NCBI GenBank assembly: GCA_018065895.1
Contig: JAGHSK010000002.1
Location: 1 to 64,000, forward strand
Source of the DNA: Candidatus Cacconaster equi
Lineage (GTDB): Bacteria; Bacteroidota; Bacteroidia; Bacteroidales; UBA932
Direction: 5' to 3'
Length of the DNA: 64,000 nt
Within the stretch, counting starts at the first letter, position 1. Each line of letters starts with the position of its first letter. Below the pieces are notes generated by a model. It was not told where the DNA came from, did no database searches, and worked only from the letters and a program-made list of their open reading frames with translations. Positions 19,122-29,463 of this stretch are shown here, piece after piece. Made by a program: the position numbers and the translations under genes.

Positions 19122-21068
19122 ATGAAAAAGATATTCGCAATAATGCTTTTGGCAGTATCTATGTTGAGTTTCAGCTCTTGCCAGAAATGGCTTGACGTGA
19201 ACAACAACGTGGACGCACCTGACCACATTGACGGTTATCTGTATCTTGCAGGTATTCTCGCCAACACCAATACATACTGGGATATCCGTGCAACATCAGG
19301 TTTGACACAGATGTTCTACAACAGCAGCTATTCAAACTACTACAACCACTACTATTCAGCAGGTAGTGATGCAGCAGGTGAGACTTGGCGCTACGTTTAC
19401 TGGCTCCACGGAAAGAACCTTGAAAACATGATCAACCAGTCAATCGAGGCAGAAAACTGGACCCTCGCCGGCATCGGTTTGACCATCAAGGCTTTCGACT
19501 GGGACAACCTTACAAAACTCAATGCCGACGCTCCTATGAAGCAGGCATACGAGCCAAATCGTCTTTCACACGACTACGACTATCAGGAGGATATCTATCC
19601 TCAGATTCTTGCATGGGCTGACACAGCCATCTTCTACCTCACAAGAGAAGACAAGTCCGTTTATGGCAACACCATCAAGGACTATGACCTCGCTTATGCA
19701 GGTGACAAGGCAAAATGGCTCAAACTCGCTCACTCAGTCATCGTAAGCAACCTCGCTTCACTGACTTGCAAGAAAGATTTCAAGGAGAAGTATTACAACA
19801 AGCTCGTCGAGCACGCAGCTCAGGGCATACAGGTTAATGCCGACAACTTCACCTGCCGTGTTGAAGGTGGTGGCGGAGACGCTCCATATTCTTCTTACAA
19901 CAACTGGAACGGCGTTTACCGTGGCAACCTCGACTCAGGTTCACAGGGTGACTATGCAGTACAGATCATGACAGGTACAGTTCCTGAGTACAACGACGAA
20001 GGCTTCAAGGTAAAGGCTGACCTTAAAGAAGGCGCTGAGGACGTTGACCCATACTTCCCATACAAACTTGCAGAACCTCAGATCATCTGCGACACAATCA
20101 AGGAACTCGGTCATTTCGACCCACGCGTAACCTTGAAGATCGGTACTACTGATGCTTGCTACTACAAGGATATGAACGATCCTGACAGCATTATGCGCTG
20201 GAAATATTTTGGTGCCAAATCTGCAGGCGGTACAACTCCTCAGAACGCAGCAAAAGGTGTTGTAGCCAACATCTGGGGTAACCGCAGCGCAGGATATGCT
20301 TCAAGCCCTACATATGATGGAGAGGGACGCTGGCTCTATCACAACAGCTCTCCATACATCTATATGACAGCAGCCGAACTCAAGTTCATGCTTGCTGAGG
20401 CTCACTTTGTTGCCGGCAACAAGAGCGCAGCTCTTGCAGCATTCAAAGAGGGTGTTGCTCTCGACGTTGAATTCTGCGGCCAGTATATCCTCGAAGGTGC
20501 GCCTAAGAAAGTGAAGGATGACAAGACCGGTGAAGAGTCTTATGTAAACGGTGGTGCACTCCCTGGTGGAGACCACGTTACCGCTGACTGCTACAAGAAG
20601 ATGGGTGACGCTTACATCGCCGGTCCATACGTAAACGGACTCCAAGAAAAAGATTTCACTCTCTCTCACATCATGATGCAGAAGTATGTTGCTCTGTTCC
20701 CATGGGGTGCATCAGAGGCTTGGGTTGACCTTCGCAAGTACCACTATGACATTCCTCATACAAAAGAAGTTCCTACATTGGGTGACGGTTGGGACAACAT
20801 CACAACCATGAACTACAAGAAGGACACCGACCCTACAAAGGTTTACAAGGGATTCTACCTTGACCCTATGCAGGTTGAAGGCAAGTCAACCAAGTTCGAC
20901 TATCGCAACGAAGGTTCTCCTTGCTACCGTCTCCGTCCACGTTACAATTCAGAGTATATGTGGAATATGCCTTCACTCCAGAATCTTAAGCCAACCCCTG
21001 GAGATGCTCTCAACTATCAGTGCTCAATTCCTTGGTTCGCTTATCCTGGTGATGTTGACAGAAATTAA
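19122..21068 (+). CDS. SusD/RagB-family outer membrane lipoprotein
   Basis: Lipobox SFSSCQKWLDVNNNVDAPDH; 12 nt after SusC; SEAWVDLRKYHYD. Confidence 0.92.
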   Translation: MKKIFAIMLLAVSMLSFSSCQKWLDVNNNVDAPDHIDGYLYLAGILANTNTYWDIRATSGLTQMFYNSSYSNYYNHYYSAGSDAAGETWRYVYWLHGKNLENMINQSIEAENWTLAGIGLTIKAFDWDNLTKLNADAPMKQAYEPNRLSHDYDYQEDIYPQILAWADTAIFYLTREDKSVYGNTIKDYDLAYAGDKAKWLKLAHSVIVSNLASLTCKKDFKEKYYNKLVEHAAQGIQVNADNFTCRVEGGGGDAPYSSYNNWNGVYRGNLDSGSQGDYAVQIMTGTVPEYNDEGFKVKADLKEGAEDVDPYFPYKLAEPQIICDTIKELGHFDPRVTLKIGTTDACYYKDMNDPDSIMRWKYFGAKSAGGTTPQNAAKGVVANIWGNRSAGYASSPTYDGEGRWLYHNSSPYIYMTAAELKFMLAEAHFVAGNKSAALAAFKEGVALDVEFCGQYILEGAPKKVKDDKTGEESYVNGGALPGGDHVTADCYKKMGDAYIAGPYVNGLQEKDFTLSHIMMQKYVALFPWGASEAWVDLRKYHYDIPHTKEVPTLGDGWDNITTMNYKKDTDPTKVYKGFYLDPMQVEGKSTKFDYRNEGSPCYRLRPRYNSEYMWNMPSLQNLKPTPGDALNYQCSIPWFAYPGDVDRN

Positions 21069-21094
21069 TTCAAGACATTAAAAATTAGAATACA

Positions 21095-21958
21095 ATGAAA
21101 ATATTGAAATTTTTCACTTGCGCTATGATTCTTGTGGCTCTCGCATCTTGCCAGAAGCACGAGATTACATATAACACACGTGAACTCGACAACACGGATG
21201 CTGAGTTCCAGCTTCACTATTTCGAGCCGGTACAGCGCAGTGCTTCAGCATACTACATTGACTCTGTATTCGTAAACGATATCCTCTACTCTTCAGTGAA
21301 CGGTTCAGGCCAGCTCGCATCTTACAATGCAGTACCTGGCGGTTCTGCAGGCCGTTTCTTCGCCGTAAAAGCCGGTGAAGTGAAATTCACTTTCTGGAGA
21401 GGTGGCGCAGTCGTTTATGAGAACAAGGCTACCCTCGTAGGTGGTAAGAAACAGAACGTCTTCGTTTATGATATGACCAAGGCTCCTGTCGTGATCGAAA
21501 ACGACTTCCCTTACGAACTCGACCGTCCTGCAGCAACTGCAAAGGATTGGGGAACTGACTCAGTGGCATCAGTTCGTTTCTACAACTTCATGTATGAAGA
21601 GCCTGGTGTTCCTTATCCTGGCAAACTTCAGTATCAGTGGAGAAACGACGTGAAGGACGCTTCCGGTGAATATGTATGGCACAACGTAGGTGAGCCAGTA
21701 GGCTTCGGTCAGGCTTCATCCCGCGCAATGCTCATCGTTCACAAGACGACCCTCATCTCACAGGGCTCACAGTCTATCTACTACCGTATCCTCACAGAGG
21801 ACGGCAGCATCCTTCAGACTGTAAACTCATCAGGCAAGATGACCAACTACTCAGACTATTGGACAGCCACCATCGGCCGTGCAATGTCACACATCTGGGC
21901 AGGTGTCAGGACATCAAAAAACCCTTACGCTTACGTATCGCAGTGGTACAACAAGTAA
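21095..21958 (+). CDS. Uncharacterised lipoprotein, third gene of susCD operon
   Basis: Lipobox LVALASCQKHE; co-directional with a 26 nt gap. Confidence 0.75.
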   Translation: MKILKFFTCAMILVALASCQKHEITYNTRELDNTDAEFQLHYFEPVQRSASAYYIDSVFVNDILYSSVNGSGQLASYNAVPGGSAGRFFAVKAGEVKFTFWRGGAVVYENKATLVGGKKQNVFVYDMTKAPVVIENDFPYELDRPAATAKDWGTDSVASVRFYNFMYEEPGVPYPGKLQYQWRNDVKDASGEYVWHNVGEPVGFGQASSRAMLIVHKTTLISQGSQSIYYRILTEDGSILQTVNSSGKMTNYSDYWTATIGRAMSHIWAGVRTSKNPYAYVSQWYNK

Positions 21959-21982
21959 CATTTGGTTCGTAAATGAATATCT

Positions 21983-22013
21983 GAAGGCGGCACAATTGTT
22001 GCCGCCTTCTTTC
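21983..22013 (+). terminator. Rho-independent terminator of susCD operon
   Basis: gaaggcggca-caattgt-tgccgccttcttt. Confidence 0.8.
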
Positions 22014-22040
22014 AAATCAATCCAATAAAACTAAACTACT

Positions 22041-22550
22041 ATGCGCAAAGGTTTGGTAATACTTATGGCGATGTTGCTGGTGGTTCCGGCATTCGCTCAG
22101 AAAAAATCAAAGGCAGAGAAAGAAGCAGAGGCAAAACAGGCTTATGAAATGGCCCTCGAATGCTTCAACAACAAGGACTGGGTCCTTGTCCCTTCTTCCT
22201 ACACCTCTCTTGACGGTACATACGAAAGCAACATCGAGGATACTTATTTCCTCTCTGCAGAAAAGACTCAGTTCTTCTCACAGGGAAGCTTCGTATGCGG
22301 AAACAGCTACACCAACGTGGCTGACGGTACGGAATACACCGTTAACGTTGACAAGAAGGGCAAGATCACCGTTATCCTCAGAGTAAACGGCAACTATTGG
22401 AAAGGCACTTACAAGATTACTGCAAGCCCTAAGACAGGCAATGAAGCTGACGTGATCTTCACTCCTCAGAACGGCGACACCCGCAGATTCAGCGGCCCTA
22501 TCGTCCCTGTAGCTGGTGCAAAGTACACGAAACGTTCAAGCCCGAAGTAA
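22041..22550 (+). CDS. DUF4251-like secreted protein
   Basis: Signal peptide; KNDWVLVPSSYTSLDG-type N-terminus and C-terminal layout resemble the Bacteroidales DUF4251 family. Confidence 0.6.
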   Translation: MRKGLVILMAMLLVVPAFAQKKSKAEKEAEAKQAYEMALECFNNKDWVLVPSSYTSLDGTYESNIEDTYFLSAEKTQFFSQGSFVCGNSYTNVADGTEYTVNVDKKGKITVILRVNGNYWKGTYKITASPKTGNEADVIFTPQNGDTRRFSGPIVPVAGAKYTKRSSPK

Positions 22551-22576
22551 TCATTCCGATTCGATTTATACTGAAC

Positions 22577-22613
22577 AGGCCGCCCGAAAATCTACGGACG
22601 GCTTGTTTTGTTT
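22577..22613 (+). terminator. Terminator of DUF4251-like gene
   Basis: aggccgcccg-aaaatcta-cggacggctt followed by gttttgttt. Confidence 0.6.
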
Positions 22614-22659
22614 GTTGCAAAGCCATACTTTACATAATAAAACAAATGAAAGTATAGTT

Positions 22660-22773
22660 ATGCAACTTAACGGAAGAAGAGAGAGTTCAAACGTAGAGGA
22701 CGATTACTTGCAGAAACAAGCTTACGGATACACTGTCCCGGATGCCTTCAATATAGATTACAACGAGCTGTAG
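22660..22773 (+). pseudogene. Relic of neutral zinc metallopeptidase (YpfJ/KPN_02809-type), reduced to 37 codons
   Basis: MQLNGRRESSNVEDDYLQKQAYGYTVPDAFNIDYNEL*: family N-terminal motif (GRRESxNVED) fused directly to the family C-terminal motif (DDxLQxQ..G.VPDxF); zinc-site HExxH and all core sequence absent. Confidence 0.65.
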
Positions 22774-22801
22774 CTATGCTGCAAGACGCAGGGGCACGGT
22801 A

Positions 22802-23233
22802 TTATTTGACCGACATATTGTCTGTCATCTTGCTCAAAGTCTTGAGGAAATTCTTGAGCTCCTCTTCGTCGATTCCTTCCAGCATCTTGTCAAGCAGATG
22901 TATGCCTGCTTCTTTGGCCTCTTCCTTCATCTGCTCGCCTTTTTCTGTAAGATGCAGAATGTTTGAGCGTTTGTCATTCTGATTCTGCATCCGGACCACA
23001 AGACCTTTCTCCATCAGAGCATCCACCAGTTTTGTGATGGAATTCTTGTCTTTCTGCATGGTGTCAGCCATCTTCTGCTGAGACATCGGCCCCTGATTCC
23101 ACAAAAGGTCAACCAGAAGCAATTGCTCCGGCGTAAGCCCAACTTTATTCTTTCTCAACATAGATGAAGTATATTGCTTCATCTTGCAGGCTGATAGGTT
23201 GAGGTTGACGGCTATTTCCTTGGAAAGCAGCAT
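22802..23233 (-). CDS. MarR-family transcriptional regulator
   Basis: wHTH region LTPEQLLLVDLLWNQGPMSQQKMADTMQKDKNSITKLVDALMEKGLVVR; start placed at 23233 because a TAATTTTG -7 element (23252-23259) overlaps the longer ORF start. Confidence 0.88.
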   Translation of the reverse strand: MLLSKEIAVNLNLSACKMKQYTSSMLRKNKVGLTPEQLLLVDLLWNQGPMSQQKMADTMQKDKNSITKLVDALMEKGLVVRMQNQNDKRSNILHLTEKGEQMKEEAKEAGIHLLDKMLEGIDEEELKNFLKTLSKMTDNMSVK

Positions 23234-23290
23234 AATCAGATTATTATGACGCAAAATTAGTAAATTATTTTACTGTTATCCAACTTTGAC

Positions 23291-23323
23291 AAAAAAAAGA
23301 GGACGGCTGAAGAAGCCGTCCTC
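23291..23323 (-). terminator. Rho-independent terminator of TonB receptor gene
   Basis: Minus strand gaggacggct-tcttc-agccgtcctc followed by TTTTTTTT. Confidence 0.9.
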
Positions 23324-23346
23324 CAATGGTTATATCGTTTCAGATG

Positions 23347-26300
23347 TTAGAATGACCAGCGTGCGCTGAGAAGCATCTGCCAAGTTGAAGCAAGGTCGTT
23401 GAATGGAGTCCAGGTTGGCTGTGAGAAAGTGTAAACACCCTTGTCATAAGTAAGAATGTTGTTGCTGCTCAACTGCTGGTAGTTACCCCAAGCCTTGTTG
23501 ATGAGGTTGCCGACGTTCTTGATATCGAGACCGATTTCAAGAGTCTGCTCACGCTCTGCAATGTTGAAGTGGAAGTCCTGGGCAACGCGAACGTTGATAC
23601 GGTTGAGCCAAGGAGCTACAACACCATTACGCTCTGAATACTGTCCGCGGTGGTTCTTGGTATATTTGTCAGTACCGAGGAACTTCTGGTAAGCCGCTTT
23701 ATTGGCTGCATCTGCAAATGGCATAGACTCAAGTTCGCTGTCAGTCGGGATGTAGATGAGCTGAGCTGCTGTACCTGCACCTGATACGTTGTTCATCAGG
23801 TAAGAAACGCGTGAGTATGAATATGAGCTGAAGTAGCCGATGTTCAGACCCTCATAGAATGCGCTGATCTTTGTAGCTGCAGCTCTGCCTTCCTTGATTG
23901 TCCATGATGCGTTTGCGATAACGCGGTTAGGAGCAACATAGTTTGCGAAGCCCATGATAGGCTCGTTTGAACCGTTGAGGCAGTATGTATTTGCGAATTC
24001 TGATACCTGGTCACCGTGTCCGTCAGATGCGCTCTTTGCACCGCTGCGGGTGTAGGCTGCCATCAGGTCGAGACCGAAGTCGAAGCTCTTTGACAACTGA
24101 GCCATCACTGAATAGTATGAGCCGTGGAGACCCTTCACATTCTTGATGTAGTAGCCGTTCATTTTTCCGCCGTCTTTGTTCTTGATATTTTCTTCTACCC
24201 AAAGGTTGCGGGCCTTAGGCTCACCGGGGAGTTGTACTGAACCGCTCTGCTTGTAACCGAGCTGTGTAGCGTAAACTTCATTCATATTGTAGCTGTAGAT
24301 TCCCTCAACAGTAGCTTTGATGTTGCCAGGGAGAGTGAAGTCAAGGGCGAGAGAGCTCTTCCAGCTTGAAGGCATCTTGAGGTCCTTTGCAATGATTGTG
24401 GTTGCTGTAGGAGCTGCGAGATCCTGTTTTACGAAAGGCTTTCCGGCATAGATGCTCTTGATGATTTCAGAACGGTCGTTGTTGAATGGTACAACTGGAA
24501 GACCGGTCTTCTTGTTGGCGATGTACTGATACTGGAGAACGTTTGAGTTACCTACTGCAGATACAATCCACACGTTAGGAATACGTCCTGTGTAAAGACC
24601 TGTACCACCGCGTACGATGAACTTGCGGTTCTTGAGAACGTCCCAGTTGAAGCCTACACGTGGAGATACGTTGATAGTGGCGTTAGGAATGTCAGAAGTC
24701 TTGAGGCCTGCGAACGAGCTGCCTGTATTGGCGTTGGCAACAGCTGTGAAGTCCTTGTTCTCGTTGTCGGTAGGGATGGTGATGAAAGGCATTTCAAGAC
24801 GGATACCGGCTGTGAGCTTGAAGTAGTCGCTGAATGAAAGCTCATCCTGGAAGTAGAGAGAAGCCTGAGTGTAGTCGAATGCAGGGAAAGCCTGCTGTGT
24901 AGGATCGTCAAGGTTGGCGTGGGTGATCATGAATGCAGATGGCTTGCCACCGTTCTTGAATGTATCCCAAGAGTCGAAGATATACCAGCCTGCGCCGCCC
25001 TGCATGAAGCCGTTGATAGCGCGGTTCCATTCGAACTGAGCACCTGCGATGAAGTTGTTGATACCCTTTGACCAGGTGAACTCGTCAGTAGCTGTAACAG
25101 TTGTAACGTCACGGAGGTTACCGTAGGTGAACGGGTCGATACCGATTGTAGTGAGGTTGGCGTGAGTGTCAGTTCCGGTAACGCCTTCCTTGCTGAGGAT
25201 GTCCACTGTAGGGAAGAAAGAGCCCACATAGCTGCGTGGCTCGTACTGGTGTGACCAGGTTACACGTACCATATTGTTGGCTGCACCGTCATTGATGCGG
25301 GTGTTCAACTCAGCTGCTGCGGAGATGAAGTTCTCCTCCTGGAAGTAGCGTGCTGCTTCGTAAGGCATTGCATATGCTGACTGACGGCCTGCTGAATAAC
25401 GGTTGAAGTTGATGGCTTCTCCGGTAGGGCTTACGAATGATGAGTTCGTTCCACCGATAGGAGACATTGATGAGCTAGGAGAATTTGACTTTGAATTGTG
25501 TGTGTAGCTGAAACGAACGTTCAGACGGTTGTTGTCGTTGATGTTCCAGTCGAGACGGGCGAGAGCCTTGTAGTCAGGAGTCTTGAGAGAGTAGCCCTGG
25601 TAACGGCCCGGGTCATAGTTGTATTTTTCTTTAACGAAAGCCTTCATGTCGTCCATCTGGGCAACGGTAGGACGGTTGTAGAGTTCGCTTTCTCCCCATT
25701 TGTCAGAAGCGCTTGGGCGAGCCTCGCTCTTTGAACCAGGAACTGTATCGAATGTGTATTCGGCATTCAGGAAGAAGAAGAGTTTGTTCTTCACGATAGG
25801 GCCTCCGAGGGTGAAACCTACAGTATTGTTGAGGTTCTTGCTCTTAGAGACGGTACCTTCAGCTGTTGCGTATCCTCTGAGAGCTTCGCTTGTGTAGTAG
25901 TTGTAAACAGAGGCGTGCCAGGTGTTTGAACCACTCTTTGTGACAGCATTGATTGCACCGCCCTGGAAACCGCTCTGACGCACGTCAAACGGAGTGATGT
26001 TGATATTCATCTGCTCCAAAGCGTCAAGAGAGATAGGTGAACCGCCTGCAGGAAGGTTCTGTCCGATACCGAATGCATTGTTGAAAGCAGCACCATCGAC
26101 AGTCACTGAAGAACCGCGGTAGTTACCGCCACCGACTGCAAAACCGCTGGTTGTTGAAGAGGCCTGCGGAGTGAGCGACATAACGTCGTTCATGCTGCGG
26201 CTTACGGTAGGAACAGCATTCATTGTTCTGTTGCTGATTGATGTACCTGCACCTGAGCGGCGGATGTTCATACCTGATTCATTTGAATCGGCAACGATAA

Positions 26301-26658
26301 CAGCCTCGTCAAGAGCAACTGCATCCTCAGTAAGGGTGTAGTTGAGCACGGCTGTCTCAGCGAGGGAAGCATAGATACCTTCTTCTTTTACCTGATGGTA
26401 GCCGAGCAGATCTACGGTGATAGTGTAAGGACCGCCTGGAAGGATAGAGTTGATGCGGTAGTTACCTGAGTTGTCAGAAACAGCCCAATACTGGGTGCCT
26501 GAAGGAGTGTGAACGGCAGTGATGACCGCACCGGCAACTGCGCCGCTTGCGTCAGCGATCTTACCGCTCATTGCAGATGATGTCACCTGTGCATTTGCAG
26601 ACACTGTGATGAACAGTGCCAATGCGCACAAAATGAGGGATTTGATGGTTTTGTTCAT
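23347..26658 (-). CDS. Oar-like TonB-dependent receptor with carboxypeptidase-regulatory domain
   Basis: Signal peptide, GKIADASGAVAGAVITAVHTPSGTQYWAVSDNSGNYRI, plug NINITPFDVRQSGFQGGAINAVTKSGSNTWHAS. Confidence 0.92.
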   Translation of the reverse strand: MNKTIKSLILCALALFITVSANAQVTSSAMSGKIADASGAVAGAVITAVHTPSGTQYWAVSDNSGNYRINSILPGGPYTITVDLLGYHQVKEEGIYASLAETAVLNYTLTEDAVALDEAVIVADSNESGMNIRRSGAGTSISNRTMNAVPTVSRSMNDVMSLTPQASSTTSGFAVGGGNYRGSSVTVDGAAFNNAFGIGQNLPAGGSPISLDALEQMNINITPFDVRQSGFQGGAINAVTKSGSNTWHASVYNYYTSEALRGYATAEGTVSKSKNLNNTVGFTLGGPIVKNKLFFFLNAEYTFDTVPGSKSEARPSASDKWGESELYNRPTVAQMDDMKAFVKEKYNYDPGRYQGYSLKTPDYKALARLDWNINDNNRLNVRFSYTHNSKSNSPSSSMSPIGGTNSSFVSPTGEAINFNRYSAGRQSAYAMPYEAARYFQEENFISAAAELNTRINDGAANNMVRVTWSHQYEPRSYVGSFFPTVDILSKEGVTGTDTHANLTTIGIDPFTYGNLRDVTTVTATDEFTWSKGINNFIAGAQFEWNRAINGFMQGGAGWYIFDSWDTFKNGGKPSAFMITHANLDDPTQQAFPAFDYTQASLYFQDELSFSDYFKLTAGIRLEMPFITIPTDNENKDFTAVANANTGSSFAGLKTSDIPNATINVSPRVGFNWDVLKNRKFIVRGGTGLYTGRIPNVWIVSAVGNSNVLQYQYIANKKTGLPVVPFNNDRSEIIKSIYAGKPFVKQDLAAPTATTIIAKDLKMPSSWKSSLALDFTLPGNIKATVEGIYSYNMNEVYATQLGYKQSGSVQLPGEPKARNLWVEENIKNKDGGKMNGYYIKNVKGLHGSYYSVMAQLSKSFDFGLDLMAAYTRSGAKSASDGHGDQVSEFANTYCLNGSNEPIMGFANYVAPNRVIANASWTIKEGRAAATKISAFYEGLNIGYFSSYSYSRVSYLMNNVSGAGTAAQLIYIPTDSELESMPFADAANKAAYQKFLGTDKYTKNHRGQYSERNGVVAPWLNRINVRVAQDFHFNIAEREQTLEIGLDIKNVGNLINKAWGNYQQLSSNNILTYDKGVYTFSQPTWTPFNDLASTWQMLLSARWSF

Positions 26659-26804
26659 AAAAATATTAATAGGTTTAGAGAAATTTTTTCGCGTTGCGAA
26701 GATACGCTATTATCAAGAATCTACCAAACAAAAATCTATTTTTAACCATCTTTTTCTCTAATGAAATCGGGTACTGAATTTTAGTCGTTTGGAAGATAGG
26801 CAGT

Positions 26805-27212
26805 GTGGAATATTTTTATTATGTTTGTAAGAAATACTCGTCTGAAGTGAATACGGTTTTGAGGGGGAGAGAGGCTGAGGATTTAGCCCTTGATTGGCTT
26901 TTGAAGCACGGTTTTGTGCTTAAGGAAAGAAATTATAGAGTCGGGCACAGGGAGGTTGACCTGATCGTGGAGAGCGAGCGGCATATCCATATCGTGGAAG
27001 TCAAGTCGCTTACGGCGCCAGTGATTACGGACCCCCTGAGGAAAGTTGACATACGTAAACAGAGACTGCTTGCCAGCGCCGCGTCTTATTATGTGGCCTC
27101 AAACAAGGTGGTCAAAGAGGTACAGTTCGACCTCGTGTCCGTGGTATTCTACCCGGACCATCATTCGCTGGAATATGTCCCTGGTGCTTTCTGGCCCATA
27201 TACTATAGATAG
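26805..27212 (+). CDS. YraN/UPF0102-family endonuclease-like protein
   Basis: GREAEDLALDWLLKHGFVLKERNYRVGHREVDLIVE...HIVEVKS; start uncertain. Confidence 0.85.
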   Translation: MEYFYYVCKKYSSEVNTVLRGREAEDLALDWLLKHGFVLKERNYRVGHREVDLIVESERHIHIVEVKSLTAPVITDPLRKVDIRKQRLLASAASYYVASNKVVKEVQFDLVSVVFYPDHHSLEYVPGAFWPIYYR

Positions 27213-27221
27213 AGTTATAAA

Positions 27222-28316
27222 ATGAACAGCAATTACTACTGCATCATTATGGCCGGCGGCGTGGGAAGCCGCTTCTGGCCTGTGAGCCGTGAAGCCCGTC
27301 CAAAACAGTTCATCGACATTCTCGGCCTGGGAAAGACTTTCATACAACTTACCTTCGACCGTATGGCCCAGATTGTTCCGCGCGAAAATATCCTCATTGT
27401 AACATCTGAGAGATATCACGATCTTGTCAAGGAACAGATTCCAGACATACTGGAGGAAAACATTCTGCTTGAGCCGTATAAACGCAATACGGCCCCCTGC
27501 ATAGCTTACGCCACATACAAACTTTTCAAAAAGAATCCTGACGCTACCGTAGTAGTGGCGCCCGCAGATCACCTCATTACCCAGGAACAATGTTTCTGCG
27601 ACACCATCAGCATAGCTCTTGACGAGGCTTCGAAGTGCAACAACCTCTATACGCTGGGCATTCACCCTACCCGTCCTGAGACCAATTACGGGTATATCCA
27701 GCTTTCGAAGTCGGTGAACAAAAACATCGGAAAACACGAGGCATATCAGGTGAAAACATTTACTGAAAAACCTGATGAGGAGCTTGCGAAGGTCTTCCTC
27801 GAGACAGGGGAGTTCGTATGGAATTCGGGTATATTCATCTGGAATCTCCGTGCCATCAAAGCCGAACTTGAGGCCTGCCTCCCTGAAGTTGCGGAGCTCT
27901 TCAAAAGTGAATGCTACTATTCCGGGGAAGAGCGTGGCCTCATTCAAAGGGCATATGCCGAATGTCCGTCAATTTCCATTGATTACGGTGTGATGGAAAA
28001 TACGAAAAAGGCTTGGGTGTTCCTTGCGGATTTCGGATGGAGCGACGTGGGCACCTGGAATTCAGTTTATGAACGTTCTCCGAACAGGGATGAACTGGGC
28101 AATATCGTCAAGTGCGGCATTTCTATGATCGATGAAACGGAAGGAACGATCGTTGAATCGGACAAGAAAGACAAATTGGTGGTAGTGAGAGGATTGAAGA
28201 ATATGATGGTAATAGACAGCGAAGACGTGCTTCTTGTATGTCCGCGCGGCGACAAGTCTGTCAAAAACGTAATTACAGACCTCTCGATGAAAGATAATGC
28301 GAAAGATTACCTATAA
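27222..28316 (+). CDS. manC: Mannose-1-phosphate guanylyltransferase
   Basis: IIMAGGVGSRFWPVSREARPKQFIDILG; FTEKPD; EFVWNSGIFIW. Confidence 0.93.
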   Translation: MNSNYYCIIMAGGVGSRFWPVSREARPKQFIDILGLGKTFIQLTFDRMAQIVPRENILIVTSERYHDLVKEQIPDILEENILLEPYKRNTAPCIAYATYKLFKKNPDATVVVAPADHLITQEQCFCDTISIALDEASKCNNLYTLGIHPTRPETNYGYIQLSKSVNKNIGKHEAYQVKTFTEKPDEELAKVFLETGEFVWNSGIFIWNLRAIKAELEACLPEVAELFKSECYYSGEERGLIQRAYAECPSISIDYGVMENTKKAWVFLADFGWSDVGTWNSVYERSPNRDELGNIVKCGISMIDETEGTIVESDKKDKLVVVRGLKNMMVIDSEDVLLVCPRGDKSVKNVITDLSMKDNAKDYL

Positions 28317-28357
28317 TTTATTACTTTTGCGTCTCTAAAATAAAAAGATAGAATAGA

Positions 28358-29392
28358 ATGATTTCCAACGAAAAGATTCAGGAAATGATGAGTGCTCTCG
28401 GTGAGCTGAAAGCCGCCAAGGAGCAGGAGATAGAAGAATTGCGCGTCAAATGGCTTGGCAAGAAAGGGGAGATTACTCAATTATTCGAAGAATTCCGCGG
28501 TGTGTCTCCGGAACAGAAGAAGGAATTCGGACAGAAGCTCAATGCTCTGAAGAATGCCGCTCAGGCCAAGATTGAAGAGATGAAAGCGGCCTTGAATGAC
28601 ATTGCAGATGCCGGCAAAGCCTCTTTCGACCTCACAAAGCCAGGTGACAGAATGGATCTGGGTGCCCGTCACCCGATTTCGATTACGCGTGAGGAAATCA
28701 TCTCTATTTTCAAGAAATTCGGTTATTCTGTTGCGGAAGGTCCGGAAATCGAGGATGACTGGCATGTCTTCGGCGCACTCAATTTCCCTCCGGAGCATCC
28801 TGCACGAGATATGCAGGACACGTTTTTTGTACATCCACAAGGAGACAACCCGATTCTCCTCCGTACCCACACTTCGTCCGTACAGGTACGTACAATGGAA
28901 AGTTCCAACCTTCCTATCCGTGTGATATGCCCTGGCAGAGTATTCCGCAACGAGGCCATTTCGGCCCGTGCACACTGCATCTTCCATCAGGTGGAAGGAC
29001 TCTATATCGACAAGAACGTTTCGTTTGCAGACCTCAAGCAGGCCATCCTGCTTTTTGCCCGTGAAATGTTCGGGCCTGACACCCAGATCAGGATGCGTCC
29101 GTCATACTTCCCGTTCACAGAGCCTTCGGCTGAAGTCGACGTGAGCTGCAACATCTGCCACGGAAAGGGCTGCAACATTTGCAAGGGTACCGGCTGGCTC
29201 GAAATCCTTGGATGTGGAATGGTGGATCCAAACGTGCTCCGCGCTTCAGGCATTGATCCTGAAATTTACAGCGGTTTTGCATTCGGAATGGGAATTGAAC
29301 GTATCGCTATGCTGAAATGGCAGGTAAAGGATCTCCGCCACTATTTCGAGAACGATATCCGCTTCCTGAAGGAGTTTGAAACGGTAATTTAA
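28358..29392 (+). CDS. pheS: Phenylalanine--tRNA ligase alpha subunit
   Basis: LGARHPIS, LLRTHTSSVQVR, FHQVEGLYID, FAFGMGIERIAMLKW. Confidence 0.97.
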   Translation: MISNEKIQEMMSALGELKAAKEQEIEELRVKWLGKKGEITQLFEEFRGVSPEQKKEFGQKLNALKNAAQAKIEEMKAALNDIADAGKASFDLTKPGDRMDLGARHPISITREEIISIFKKFGYSVAEGPEIEDDWHVFGALNFPPEHPARDMQDTFFVHPQGDNPILLRTHTSSVQVRTMESSNLPIRVICPGRVFRNEAISARAHCIFHQVEGLYIDKNVSFADLKQAILLFAREMFGPDTQIRMRPSYFPFTEPSAEVDVSCNICHGKGCNICKGTGWLEILGCGMVDPNVLRASGIDPEIYSGFAFGMGIERIAMLKWQVKDLRHYFENDIRFLKEFETVI

Positions 29393-29411
29393 AGCTTTTA
29401 CTGCAGATAAT

Positions 29412-29447
29412 AAAAAGAGTGGCTGAAAGATCAGTCACTCTTTTTTT
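29412..29447. terminator. Bidirectional terminator between pheS and M3 peptidase
   Basis: aaaaagagtggctga-aaga-tcagtcactcttttttt. Confidence 0.9.
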
Positions 29448-29463
29448 GATATTCCGTTACAGG

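Noticed and set aside
27099-27947. 282-aa minus-strand ORF
   Set aside because: Antisense shadow of manC; the sense frame carries the GGVGSRFWPVSREARPKQ motif
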